From the NCBI GenBank assembly GCA_900319105.1, contig ONND01000006.1, forward strand, positions 62,001 through 126,000: a stretch of DNA of 64,000 bases, read 5' to 3'. The position numbers and the translations under genes are program-made. Positions 16,839 to 26,117 of this stretch are shown in pieces. This DNA comes from an uncultured Bacteroidales bacterium. Its GTDB lineage: Bacteria; Bacteroidota; Bacteroidia; Bacteroidales; Paludibacteraceae. The first letter of the stretch is position 1. Each line of letters begins with the position of its first letter. Under the pieces are notes generated by a model. The model saw nothing but the letters and a program-made list of their open reading frames with translations. It did not search any database and was not told the origin of the DNA.

Positions 16839-18497
16839 ATGAGAAGATCGTATATCATATTTTTTGTACTCGCGGGGATGGTACTCGCGGGATGCGGAGG
16901 AAAGACGGGATTCAAACCCAACGGAGACGTCCGTAATGCGAACGAGATGCGTATGAGATACTCTCAAGAAATGATCAACTCACGCATGAGTTCATGGTAC
17001 AACAAAGATTCAGAGGTGGGTTTTCCGAATGCGAACAGCACAAACGGTATTGTTCAGCCGGAGACGGAGGCGAGTTGGGACTATGTGCCCGGCGTAGTAG
17101 CCAAGGGAATCCTGGATGTATGGAGTCTGTACCAGGACTCCGCCTGGGCAGATGCGTGGTATGAAGGATTGGCGGAATGGGTGGAAAAGTTGGAAGGAGA
17201 GAAAAACTGGGCTAAAGGCGGTATTCTCGATGATCTGAACTGCGCGAAGGTGTATATCGGTTTGTACGAAGGCGCCAAGCCGGGCGGTAAGTTCGAGAAC
17301 GCAGAGCGCGCAGCGTTCTATATGGAACAGATGCGGCTGGCGGCAAAAGGATTGGAAGAACACAAGAATCGATACTCGATTCAGTTGAGAGATGAGAGTT
17401 TAGAGTTTAGAGACGCGGCGGTGAACGGCGGATGGATGCACAAGGCGACAAACGATCCGAGTAAGAGTTATTGGGGGCAGATGTGGTGCGACGGCGTGTA
17501 TATGGGTCCGGCGCTGCTGGCGCAACTGTTAGTAACCGGAGCCTGCGAGGGAACGACGCTCGGCTGGAACGACGTGTATGACCAGTTTGAGTCTTCCTGG
17601 CCGTACCTCTGGGACGAAGAGAAACAGTTGCCGTACCATGTGCTCTTCACGGATGTCAAGACAAATAAGAACGGCAAGGCGATATACGAAGCGGGGCACC
17701 TGTATCCGTGCAGGCCTACCCCCGACAATGTTCTACGGACGGCCACCGGCAGTCCGATCGAGCAGAGCTCTTCACCCGTAAAAGGAGGGGAGGATGATTT
17801 CCTTCCAGTTTATCACTCTGAGGAGTACTGGGGTCGTGCGGCGGGATGGTATATACTGGCGTTGGTGGATGTGCTGGAAGCCTATTTGAACGGGTTAGTG
17901 GTTAGTGGTGAGTGGTTAGAGGGAGATCCACTGCCTTCGGCACAACATTTCGACGAGTTGCGGGAGATGCTGACGAAATTAGCCGACGGATTAGTGGCGC
18001 GGCAGGACCCAGAGACGGGTTGCTGGTATCAGCTCCTGGCGTACGACAGTACGAAATGTGCGACGCAGGGCGTGGATGCGACAGGATCGGAGAAATATAC
18101 GAACGTAGAAGAAGGCGGCACGCAATGCAACTATTTAGAGTCCTCGGCTTCCTGCCTTATCACGGCAGCATTGCTGAAGGGTTCGCGTCTTGGGTTGATC
18201 GACCAGACAGAAGCCGGCAAGAAAGGTTTCGAGGGGATCTTGCGTACTTTCGTCCGCCAAGTACCAAGTGACGAAAAAGTACCAAGTGACGAAGTACCAA
18301 GTGACAAGAAGATACTGACCATCACCGGCAGTTGTCAGTCGGCGGGGTTGAGCAAGGACCGCTGGGGTAACGCGGCGTACTACCTGATCGGCAAGGACGT
18401 ACCTATCCAGGATAACGGCGAAGGCAAAGTTCTCGGCGCTTTTCTGATGGCTGCGGCTGAATATGAGCGGTTGTGCACAAATTCCGTTAATTTGTGA
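16839..18497 (+). CDS. GH105-type unsaturated glucuronyl/rhamnogalacturonyl hydrolase lipoprotein
   Basis: The N-terminus has a lipobox (GMVLAGCGG), so the protein is lipid-anchored, probably facing the periplasm or cell surface. The body matches glycoside hydrolase family 105 (YteR/RhiN type): WDYVPGVVAKGILDVW, MWCDGVYMGPALLAQL with the likely catalytic aspartate, YWGRAAGWYILALVDVLE, and YLESSASCLITAALLKG. These enzymes remove the 4,5-unsaturated uronic acid left by polysaccharide lyases, so the adjacent PL9-like lyase gene is the natural partner in pectin breakdown. Three segments look inserted and come from tandem repeats: LRDESLEFRD, LVVSGEWLEG and the triple VPSDE block near the C-terminal third. 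All keep the frame open and fall where surface loops are expected. Confidence 0.85.
   Translation: MRRSYIIFFVLAGMVLAGCGGKTGFKPNGDVRNANEMRMRYSQEMINSRMSSWYNKDSEVGFPNANSTNGIVQPETEASWDYVPGVVAKGILDVWSLYQDSAWADAWYEGLAEWVEKLEGEKNWAKGGILDDLNCAKVYIGLYEGAKPGGKFENAERAAFYMEQMRLAAKGLEEHKNRYSIQLRDESLEFRDAAVNGGWMHKATNDPSKSYWGQMWCDGVYMGPALLAQLLVTGACEGTTLGWNDVYDQFESSWPYLWDEEKQLPYHVLFTDVKTNKNGKAIYEAGHLYPCRPTPDNVLRTATGSPIEQSSSPVKGGEDDFLPVYHSEEYWGRAAGWYILALVDVLEAYLNGLVVSGEWLEGDPLPSAQHFDELREMLTKLADGLVARQDPETGCWYQLLAYDSTKCATQGVDATGSEKYTNVEEGGTQCNYLESSASCLITAALLKGSRLGLIDQTEAGKKGFEGILRTFVRQVPSDEKVPSDEVPSDKKILTITGSCQSAGLSKDRWGNAAYYLIGKDVPIQDNGEGKVLGAFLMAAAEYERLCTNSVNL
17383..17410 (+). repeat. Heptamer array AGTTTAG (4 units) inside GH105 gene
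   Basis: AGTTGAG, AGATGAG, AGTTTAG and AGTTTAG are consecutive and encode the loop QLRDESLEFRD. The same word recurs in frame in the giant gene at 25974-26002. Confidence 0.85.
17894..17921 (+). repeat. Heptamer array GTTAGTG (4 units) inside GH105 gene
   Basis: GTTAGTG, GTTAGTG, GTGAGTG and GTTAGAG encode LVVSGEWLEG, directly after the helix LALVDVLEAYLN. Confidence 0.85.
18259..18305 (+). repeat. Paired-heptamer array AAGTACC/AAGTGAC (3 pairs) inside GH105 gene
   Basis: Three copies of AAGTACCAAGTGAC with short spacers encode the repeated VPSDE/VPSDK peptide. A relative of the word is in potA at 35649-35682 and in the potD signal peptide. Confidence 0.85.
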
Positions 18498-18558
18498 ACA
18501 ACAGTTCCGATTTTTTGTAGTAATTTTGCGGTCGCTAATCAAAAAAGCGAGCAAAATT

Positions 18559-20784
18559 ATGAAAAAGTTCACTCTTTGCGTAGTGGCATGCATGGCAGCG
18601 ATAGCTGCACGTGCAGACTGGACGGAGGATTTTAACAGTCTGACGTCCGGTAGTTGGCAACAAGCGACGGCCGTTAAACTCCCCTCGGGCACATGGACGA
18701 TGGGCGGCGATGCGCAGTACAACAGTTCCAACGGCGTTGTTTCCATTAAATTCAATTCCGCAGGCGCGTATATGATTACGCCCGCGACGGACAGTATTGC
18801 TACTATCGAGTTCAAGTACCGCTCGGGCGGCAGCAAGAAAGAGGTAGAGGTGGCGTACCGCGCCGGCGAAAGCGCATGGCAAGTCATAGATACCCTTCGT
18901 ATCACCTCTTCCTCTTCGGCTTTTGCTCCGTATTCCAAGAAATTAGGCACCGACTCTCTGCAGGCAGTCCAGATCCGTATCACCGGTATCACGAGTAATG
19001 TGTATATCGACGATGTGACGGTTAAACAAGCTGTTGCGGGAAGCCAAGGCGGCGGCGGAACGGTGGTACCGGTAGAGCCCGATCCGGACTTCACGCGCCC
19101 GACGTACGTAGCCACGAATAAGACCTATTATATATCGCCCGCGGGTAATGACGAGACGGGCGACGGATCGTTCGAGAAGCCATGGTTCAATATCGGTAAG
19201 GCCGTTTCCGTAGCGCAGGCAGGCGATGTTATTTTCTGCCGCGGCGGAAGGTATAAACTGTCCTGGCGTGGTACGGACGGCAAACTGACGGTTCGTTTGA
19301 GCCAGTCGGGAACCGCATCAGCGCCGATCGTGATCTCTGCGTACGAGGCGGAAGCTCCTATCTTCGATTTCGAGCAGCAGTTGCTCGATTGCAACCGTGA
19401 TAAGAACAAAGTGGGTGACCGCGGTATGCACATTACCGGCGACTACTGGATTCTCTACGGACTGCATCTGACGCATGCAGCAGATAATGCCATCAAGTTA
19501 GAGGGATCGCATAACCGCATCGAGCGTTGCGAATTCAGTTATAATCTCGATACGGGTATCCAGTTGGGCTTCGGTCATAAGTTCAGCGACACCTTCCCGG
19601 GCATCAGCAAAAACGACGGCAGCTATTGCGCGTACAACGATATCGTGGATTGCGACTCGCACCATAACTGCGATTATGACGCCAACTACGGATCGGATGC
19701 GGACGGTTTTGCCTGCAAGATGCACAACGGCAAAGGGAACCGCTTTATCCGCTGCCGCGCATGGCGCAACTCGGACGACGCATGGGATCTGTTCGAGACC
19801 GACTATGATGTGATCCTGGCAGAGTGCTGGGCATGGGAGTCCGGCAATGCGACAGACCATCTATGGGTAAAAGAGTATTTCGACGGCAGCGCTTCTTTCT
19901 CGGGCAACGGCAACGGTATCAAGTTAGGCGGCAACGGAACGGGCGGCAGCAGCCAGGGTATTCACTATGCGTACCGCTGCGTGGCTTTCGGATGCGACAT
20001 CAGTTCGTCCGTCAAGGGTTTTGATTGCAACAGCCACAAGGGAGGACACGTCCTCATTAACTGCTTGGCGTTCGACAATGCCTATGATTTTATGTTTGAG
20101 TCCGGCGGCTCGGATGCCAACACCTACTATTACAACAATGTCTGCTTCGGCAAACAAGAGGCGTGCGTCGGCAAGGATGATTATAATGCCTTGGGTACTA
20201 CGTTATCCAAAGATGCGTGGACAAACCACTTGGTAGGACCGGGTTCTTTCTCGCGCTCGGACTATGTATCGCTGAGCGAAGAGGATGCTATTGCTCCGCG
20301 TCGCGGCGACGGCTCTATGCCGAGCCGGTTTGCGCGACTGATGCCGGGTAGCAATCTGGTAGATGCCGGATGCAACGTACCGGAGAACATAACGCCTAAC
20401 CTGGCGCAGTTAGAGGCTGATTTCCCGTTCCTGAAATCCAAGGTATATGGCACTGCGCGTGATTTAGGTCCGTATGAGTTAGTACAGGAAGAGACGCCGA
20501 CGGCCGTGCAGCAGATCGTTGCTCCGGACAGCCGCGGGGCTTTGGTGATGATCAGCAGCACCCCCGGCGAGCAGGTAGCGAAGTTCAGCGTACCGGCAGA
20601 CGGAGAGGGGTATCTGACGATTTACGATATGAGCGGAAAGGCAGTGAACCGCATCGCTCTCGGCGGCGTGACGTACGGTGTGGATTACTACCAACCTATC
20701 CCTACATCCGGCATGAGCGGCATGTATTTAGTACAACTCACTGCGGGAGATTATAGCGTAACAGCTCGTATGCTGGCTCGTTAG
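18559..20784 (+). CDS. PL9-like pectate lyase with T9SS-type C-terminus
   Basis: ATG 18559 (741 residues) gives a clean signal peptide (MKKFTLCVVACMAAIAARA); the longer frame from 18463 is upstream noise. Residues about 20-165 form an N-terminal beta-rich module. The right-handed beta-helix begins with TYYISPAGNDETGDGSFEKPW, and then DADGFACKMHNGKGN and RAWRNSDDAWDLF match polysaccharide lyase family 9, whose members cleave polygalacturonate by beta-elimination at a calcium site. The end (YLTIYDMSGKAVNRIAL...GMYLVQLTAG) is a type A T9SS sorting domain, so the enzyme is exported to the surface or medium. The GH105 lipoprotein gene ends 61 bases upstream, so the two are probably co-transcribed. 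A TAATTTTG box at 18521-18528 lacks a matching -33 element. Confidence 0.85.
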   Translation: MKKFTLCVVACMAAIAARADWTEDFNSLTSGSWQQATAVKLPSGTWTMGGDAQYNSSNGVVSIKFNSAGAYMITPATDSIATIEFKYRSGGSKKEVEVAYRAGESAWQVIDTLRITSSSSAFAPYSKKLGTDSLQAVQIRITGITSNVYIDDVTVKQAVAGSQGGGGTVVPVEPDPDFTRPTYVATNKTYYISPAGNDETGDGSFEKPWFNIGKAVSVAQAGDVIFCRGGRYKLSWRGTDGKLTVRLSQSGTASAPIVISAYEAEAPIFDFEQQLLDCNRDKNKVGDRGMHITGDYWILYGLHLTHAADNAIKLEGSHNRIERCEFSYNLDTGIQLGFGHKFSDTFPGISKNDGSYCAYNDIVDCDSHHNCDYDANYGSDADGFACKMHNGKGNRFIRCRAWRNSDDAWDLFETDYDVILAECWAWESGNATDHLWVKEYFDGSASFSGNGNGIKLGGNGTGGSSQGIHYAYRCVAFGCDISSSVKGFDCNSHKGGHVLINCLAFDNAYDFMFESGGSDANTYYYNNVCFGKQEACVGKDDYNALGTTLSKDAWTNHLVGPGSFSRSDYVSLSEEDAIAPRRGDGSMPSRFARLMPGSNLVDAGCNVPENITPNLAQLEADFPFLKSKVYGTARDLGPYELVQEETPTAVQQIVAPDSRGALVMISSTPGEQVAKFSVPADGEGYLTIYDMSGKAVNRIALGGVTYGVDYYQPIPTSGMSGMYLVQLTAGDYSVTARMLAR

Positions 20785-20812
20785 TCATCGTGTAAAAATT
20801 GACGGAAAATGT

Positions 20813-20850
20813 GGAAAGTGCGTATGAAGTTGCGCACTTTTCCTTTTTTA
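20813..20850 (+). terminator. Intrinsic terminator after the lyase gene
   Basis: GGAAAGTGCG pairs with CGCACTTTTCC (one bulge) around a short loop, followed by TTTTTT. The next promoter begins directly after it, the same tight terminator-promoter arrangement as at 16717-16784. Confidence 0.8.
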
Positions 20851-20882
20851 TTTGCATAAATCAATAAAATTGATTAACTTTG
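20851..20882 (+). promoter_or_regulatory. Promoter of the second giant gene
   Basis: TTTG at 20851-20854 and TAACTTTG at 20875-20882 are 20 bases apart, 28 bases before the ATG. Confidence 0.85.
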
Positions 20883-20909
20883 CGCTGAATTTGAAAAATA
20901 GTATTAAAC

Positions 20910-23900
20910 ATGAAGAACATGATTCTTAAATCCAGTACGTTTATTTCGATACTTTTTGCAGGTTTGATCCTCTGTGCCGGTGAGGCATGGGGAGCAGTTG
21001 TTTATACTTCCAATCTCGATAATGCAACCTTGACAGGCGCAACAGCATCGTTCAGCAGTTGTTCAGTGGCAGACGCCCCGGCATGGGGAACCGGATATAC
21101 AAAGGCTTATTTAACGGGCAGTTCATCAGGGTATGCCACCATCACATTCGATCCGGCAATAGATTTATCCGGATATGACGATGTGCAATTGACCGTGCAT
21201 TGGGGATCCGGAAGTAGCCGTCCTCTATTAGTGGCCATCAACGGCGGTTCTAATACCCAGATACATGCAAACCTAACTAGTGCAGAAAGAAGTACTTTGG
21301 TTGATGCTTCATGTGCAATTACCGTATCAACGCTTACCTCTATAAAACTACTATCTTCCGGTGGTGGATCGGTATATTTCTTCGATATACAGATAACGGG
21401 TAGTAGTTCTTGTTCTGCGACGCAGCCGGGACCGATCAGTAAGGGAACAGTGAGCGGCGGAGTTATTACGCTGACGGCGGGTGGTACTCCGGGAACAGGG
21501 GAGGTATGGTACTGGCAGGATGACGCGGATGGAGAAGAGGATGATGTATCGGGTAAGACGAGAAACGTAACGACTGCCGGAACGTATTATATCCGCTCCT
21601 ATAAAGCATCAGAAACATGCTGGAGCGCCGCCACATCGGTGGTGGTAGATGCGGAGGATTTCTATACTCCTTGTGAAACGCCGAATATCAGCGTAGACCC
21701 TAACTCGGCAGAGGCTACGTATAACCGCGGCGATGCTGCTACCGCCTTGTCGGTAACAGCGAGTGTGGGCGACGGCGGAACGCTGAGTTACCAATGGTAT
21801 TCCAACACCACGGCGACCAATAGCGGCGGTACGTTAATCAGCGGTGCGACATCCGCCGATTATACTCCTTCTACCGCAGTCGCCGGAACGCTCTATTACT
21901 ACTGTGTGGTGACGAATACGTTAGCCGGTCACTCTCCTGTTTCGGCTACATCGAATGTGTCTGGAGCAATCATAGTCAATTCCAGTTGCCCCGCACCGAA
22001 CAGCGGCGTAGTATTGTATAAATTTGAAGTAAACAGCAGCGTCTCTGACGGAAATATCTGCTCTTCGGGTAACAACCCGGTACAACTGACTGAGCCTACT
22101 CAACTAAGCACTCTCATCGGTGGAACCTTGGAGGGATGGATTTCGAGCGGTACCTCATGGAACAATCTGGCGTTCAGTAGCGGCCGGATAACCTATAATA
22201 ATAGCGATAAAGGTGTGCTGGTCATTACGTTGGATTGCCCGATTGAAGAAGGCGATTTGATCCGCTTCAATAACTATTCTTCGAGCAACGACAAGTACAA
22301 TTATCTTCGCCATACATCCTATAGCACCTCTGCTAATCAGTTAACGCTGCCCGCCAGCAAATCTGCAACAGAAATCCAATCCCTTGTCGCACCGGCTGCA
22401 TTTGCAGGCAAGACGGAGTTGTATATTGTGTCCGGAGCGCGTACTACGGGAATCTCTTATTTCGAAATTATCCGCTCATGTCCGGTTCTATTGGATGCCA
22501 ATACCAACGGAGGTAAGGTCGGAGGCGAGAATACGAAGACTTTGCGCGGAGCTATTGGCGATGAGCTGGCTCTGCTGCATGCTTTCAAAGACGGGTATCG
22601 GTTCAAGGGTTGGTTTGATGCACCGAGCGGTGGAGTTGCCGTAAGCAATCCTTATACGATTACCGGCCCGACTACGTTATATGCGCAGTTCGAAGACTGC
22701 CCGGATAATGGCTTGCTCTATAAATTCGAAGTAGGAACGGGACTGACGAACGGCTCAGTTACTGCGAATGGAGTGGATTTTGATTTTAATACGGCTAATT
22801 ACCTCTCTTCTATCATTGGAGGTACTCTAACCACCGGAGGATCAGCTGCGTCCAAAGTGACGATAACCGGCAATAATGCCATCACGATTACCGACAATGC
22901 AGCTTATCTGAAAGTTGATCTGGATTGCGCTCTGGAAGAAGGAGATGTATTCCAATCCACAGTGAGCGGTAACACGGTGTATGTAAGCAAGGCTACCTCC
23001 CGGACGAAGACTGCAGAATTAGCTATTGGCACTATGGTGCAAACCCCCATTCCCGCGACATTGGCAGGGGAGAAAACGCTATATATATGGAAAGGCAGCG
23101 GTAGCAGTGATGCACTCACTTATTTTGAGATCACTCGTCCTCGAAGAACTGCTATTACCTTAGACGCTACCGGTGCCTACAATAAATACACCTCATCTGT
23201 AGTGGCTGTTAAGGGCAATGAGATGCCGGAGATAAGCATTCTTCCAACAAGGGTGGGTTATGTCTTTGGCGGTTATTACGATGAGCCGAACGGAGCCGGT
23301 ACACAGTACTATAACGGTAAGGGAGCCGGTATGCGCACATGGGATAAGGAGGATGAAACGGCTACCTTATATGCCCATTGGGTTGCGCCCTGTGATATGG
23401 AGCCGACCTTGGAAAAGGTAGTGCCGGTTGCTACCATCTGGGACGATCAGGGAGTAGATATGTCTCTGGTGCGTCTCTCCTGCGATTATGACACTACCGG
23501 AATCCACTATTCCTTACAATCGGCATCGGAGGCCATATCGGGGTGTACCTATGCCTATGAGGACGAACGAATCTATATCAAGGGAACTCCCGCATTGGGC
23601 AATACATCTACGGTAACGAAGACGATTACCTTCACCATGACCAATGATTGTTCGCCGGCGCACACCTATACCGTGGATGCGACTATCCGTATCTATCCGG
23701 CAGGGCAGAGGGCAAAAATAGCCTTCATCATCACCGGAACGGAGAAAGCAAGCATAGCCGAAGGCGGTAATTTTTCGGCATATGATACCGATGATGCTAA
23801 TGCTTGCGAGGGTCTCTTGACCTATCTGAACGGCTTCTATGACGTGACTTGCGTAAATGGCTACGCCACGAAGGATGAAGCGGAGATAGCGGCCTATTAC

Positions 23901-26117
23901 GAGCAGTATGACTTGCTAATCGTGACAGACTTTTTGTCAACGCCAAAGGGTTATACGAATGCTATCGGTACGCTGATCGACAAGAAGCCGATTCTGAGTT
24001 TCGAGGCATACGTAGCCGGAGAGAACGGAAAGAACTGGCATATCGATTCCAACCCGAAGGATCCGAGTCCGGAGGTACAAGATATGAAGATTCTTTGTGC
24101 CGGTCACGCTATCTTCGGTGATGCGGAAGGAGTAGATGTGATCAACGATACGGATACGACGGTACACGTACTCAGCAGTTTGAGTTCGGAGGCCGACGCG
24201 AAAGGTTTGCAGGGATTCGTGATCAACGAAGCGCCGGATTATATCTTCTTAGCAACGGTAAAAGATGCCGATAACAAGCGTGACTTGATCGTCTGCTGCG
24301 AGCGGCAAGTGGTCTTCCCGGCGCGTCTGATGCTGTATGGTATTAACTTCTATGAGATGGATAATCTATCTCCTGCAGGACGGGTAGTGATGCATCAGAT
24401 GATCAACTACCTGCTCATGACGGATGAGTCGAAGATAGCCGATTGTTCGTTGGTATTTGATAATGGCGCAGGTAATACCGATTTCAACCCCAGCGCATAT
24501 AGCGGTACCGGCACCAAGGGTGACGGCAAATGGAGTACGGCCGCCAACTGGTTCCCGGGCTACAATATCGTTCCGACGCCATACCATCCGACGCGTATCA
24601 TCGCGGAATGCCATGTAGATAACGATTATGCGCATGCCGGCAGTGTGAAAGTGAACAAGGGAAAAGACGCATTGGGCAATCCGGTAGATGGTATTCTTAT
24701 CGTAGAGCCGTATGGAGGACTGACGGTTGCGGGTATGGTGGCCAAAGTGAACGATACCCGTTATGCCTCACCGACCACTATCAAGGCAGAAGATCTGATC
24801 ATCAAAGCAGATGAAACCGGAAACGGATCCTTCGTCTATGGCAATAAAGAATCCGATGTGCGCGCTACCGTACAGTATTACAGCCGTGGAGAAGGAGCCA
24901 ATACGGCGAATCCGGTATGGCAGTATATCGGTATTCCGTTCCAGGCTTCCAAGACCGCTATCAATATGTATTATGAGGCATGGATGTGCCGCTGGTCCAG
25001 TGTGTCTGACGGTACGTTAGGCGGACTCTGGCAATGGGTGGAAAATAATGACGTGCTTGTGCCTTTCGAAGGTTATTGTATCACTCAGGAAGCAAAGAAA
25101 ACATATACCTTCACCGGTAAACTGAATGCCCCGGTAACCACCACCATCGATCTGGATAACTACGATCCGGCTGACGGTTTTGCCTTTGCAGCCAACAGCT
25201 GGACTGCGCCTATCAAGATTCAGGAGATGAAGGATGAGGACTTCACGAACGCGGAAAAAGCCATCTATATCTATCATACCGGTTCGCATTACGATTGGAC
25301 CACCAATGGTACTCCTGTCAGTTCCAAAGACGGCGCGGTAGCTACCTTGCCCGGTCAGTACGCCGTAGTGCCCATTCATTCTTCGCCGTATATTTTGGGA
25401 GCCGACTCTGTTATCCCGTCCATGCAGGGCTTCTTCGTGAAGACAACGGATGTCGATGCAAGTGTCAAACTGGTCTATAACCGCGTGGTATATGATGCTA
25501 CTCATTTCAAGACTTCTACTCAGCCTATGCGTGCGCCCCGTCGCGCTGCGCAGGATAATGCGCCGGAAGTAATGGTACTGACAGTAGCAGGCGACAAGGT
25601 CGGCGGCGATCGGGTACACATCCTCTCGCGGCCGGATTTCTCTGAGAACTACGAAGATGGTTGGGACGGTAGAAAATTAGCGGGCGATGAGGCACTTCCG
25701 ATGTTATCCATAGTAAAGGGAAAAGACAGCATGGCAGTTGCCGCTATACCTACGGCAGATGAGCGAGAGTTGATTTTCCGTGCGGGAGAGGATAGCGTTT
25801 ATACTTTCTATTTCGATTATGAGGGCGAGACGATGTACCTGTATGACCGGTTGACCGGTGAGGCAACTGAGATACAGACCGGCAATACCTATTCGTTCGA
25901 AGCGACGAATAAGACGCCGATGCCGCGTTTCCTAATCACGCAAAACCCGCCGAAGATGCCGACAGGTATCGGCAGTTTAGAGAGTGAGAGTTTAGAGTTT
26001 AGAGAGGCGCAGAAGATGATCATTGACGGGCAGTTGTTTATCTTGCGTGATAACCGCTTCTACGATGCACGCGGCGTCCGCGTAACGGAGCTGAAGAGAA
26101 AGGAGGGTGCACAATGA
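20910..26117 (+). CDS. Second giant secreted InlB-repeat / Ig-like protein (1735 residues)
   Basis: A normal signal peptide (MKNMILKSSTFISILFAGLIL...AWG) opens the protein; it lacks the 80-residue extension of its relative at 3583. An Ig-like module (SYQWYSNT...YYYCVVTN) lies near residues 257-350, and InlB-type repeats near 525-597 and 746-824. Two related modules with LYKFEV(G/N) starts lie near 370 and 607. From about residue 935 onward it parallels the C-terminal part of the 3808-residue protein: the alpha/beta domain (KIAFIITGTE...YYEQYDLLIVTDF...HQMINYLL), a strand-rich region with WSTAANWFPG, and the closing ILRDNRFYDARGVRV. A heptamer array encodes SLESESLEFRE just before that closing motif. 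T9SS-like display is inferred. The small gene at 26114 overlaps by four bases. Confidence 0.85.
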   Translation: MKNMILKSSTFISILFAGLILCAGEAWGAVVYTSNLDNATLTGATASFSSCSVADAPAWGTGYTKAYLTGSSSGYATITFDPAIDLSGYDDVQLTVHWGSGSSRPLLVAINGGSNTQIHANLTSAERSTLVDASCAITVSTLTSIKLLSSGGGSVYFFDIQITGSSSCSATQPGPISKGTVSGGVITLTAGGTPGTGEVWYWQDDADGEEDDVSGKTRNVTTAGTYYIRSYKASETCWSAATSVVVDAEDFYTPCETPNISVDPNSAEATYNRGDAATALSVTASVGDGGTLSYQWYSNTTATNSGGTLISGATSADYTPSTAVAGTLYYYCVVTNTLAGHSPVSATSNVSGAIIVNSSCPAPNSGVVLYKFEVNSSVSDGNICSSGNNPVQLTEPTQLSTLIGGTLEGWISSGTSWNNLAFSSGRITYNNSDKGVLVITLDCPIEEGDLIRFNNYSSSNDKYNYLRHTSYSTSANQLTLPASKSATEIQSLVAPAAFAGKTELYIVSGARTTGISYFEIIRSCPVLLDANTNGGKVGGENTKTLRGAIGDELALLHAFKDGYRFKGWFDAPSGGVAVSNPYTITGPTTLYAQFEDCPDNGLLYKFEVGTGLTNGSVTANGVDFDFNTANYLSSIIGGTLTTGGSAASKVTITGNNAITITDNAAYLKVDLDCALEEGDVFQSTVSGNTVYVSKATSRTKTAELAIGTMVQTPIPATLAGEKTLYIWKGSGSSDALTYFEITRPRRTAITLDATGAYNKYTSSVVAVKGNEMPEISILPTRVGYVFGGYYDEPNGAGTQYYNGKGAGMRTWDKEDETATLYAHWVAPCDMEPTLEKVVPVATIWDDQGVDMSLVRLSCDYDTTGIHYSLQSASEAISGCTYAYEDERIYIKGTPALGNTSTVTKTITFTMTNDCSPAHTYTVDATIRIYPAGQRAKIAFIITGTEKASIAEGGNFSAYDTDDANACEGLLTYLNGFYDVTCVNGYATKDEAEIAAYYEQYDLLIVTDFLSTPKGYTNAIGTLIDKKPILSFEAYVAGENGKNWHIDSNPKDPSPEVQDMKILCAGHAIFGDAEGVDVINDTDTTVHVLSSLSSEADAKGLQGFVINEAPDYIFLATVKDADNKRDLIVCCERQVVFPARLMLYGINFYEMDNLSPAGRVVMHQMINYLLMTDESKIADCSLVFDNGAGNTDFNPSAYSGTGTKGDGKWSTAANWFPGYNIVPTPYHPTRIIAECHVDNDYAHAGSVKVNKGKDALGNPVDGILIVEPYGGLTVAGMVAKVNDTRYASPTTIKAEDLIIKADETGNGSFVYGNKESDVRATVQYYSRGEGANTANPVWQYIGIPFQASKTAINMYYEAWMCRWSSVSDGTLGGLWQWVENNDVLVPFEGYCITQEAKKTYTFTGKLNAPVTTTIDLDNYDPADGFAFAANSWTAPIKIQEMKDEDFTNAEKAIYIYHTGSHYDWTTNGTPVSSKDGAVATLPGQYAVVPIHSSPYILGADSVIPSMQGFFVKTTDVDASVKLVYNRVVYDATHFKTSTQPMRAPRRAAQDNAPEVMVLTVAGDKVGGDRVHILSRPDFSENYEDGWDGRKLAGDEALPMLSIVKGKDSMAVAAIPTADERELIFRAGEDSVYTFYFDYEGETMYLYDRLTGEATEIQTGNTYSFEATNKTPMPRFLITQNPPKMPTGIGSLESESLEFREAQKMIIDGQLFILRDNRFYDARGVRVTELKRKEGAQ
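25974..26002 (+). repeat. Heptamer array AGTTTAG inside the second giant gene
   Basis: AGTTTAG, AGAGTGAG, AGTTTAG and AGTTTAG encode SLESESLEF. This is the same word as in the GH105 gene at 17383-17410, in the same reading phase (ESLEFR in both products). Confidence 0.85.

Noticed and set aside
18463..18558. Longer start for the PL9-like lyase
   Set aside because: It overlaps the end of the GH105 gene and hides a clean signal peptide at ATG 18559.
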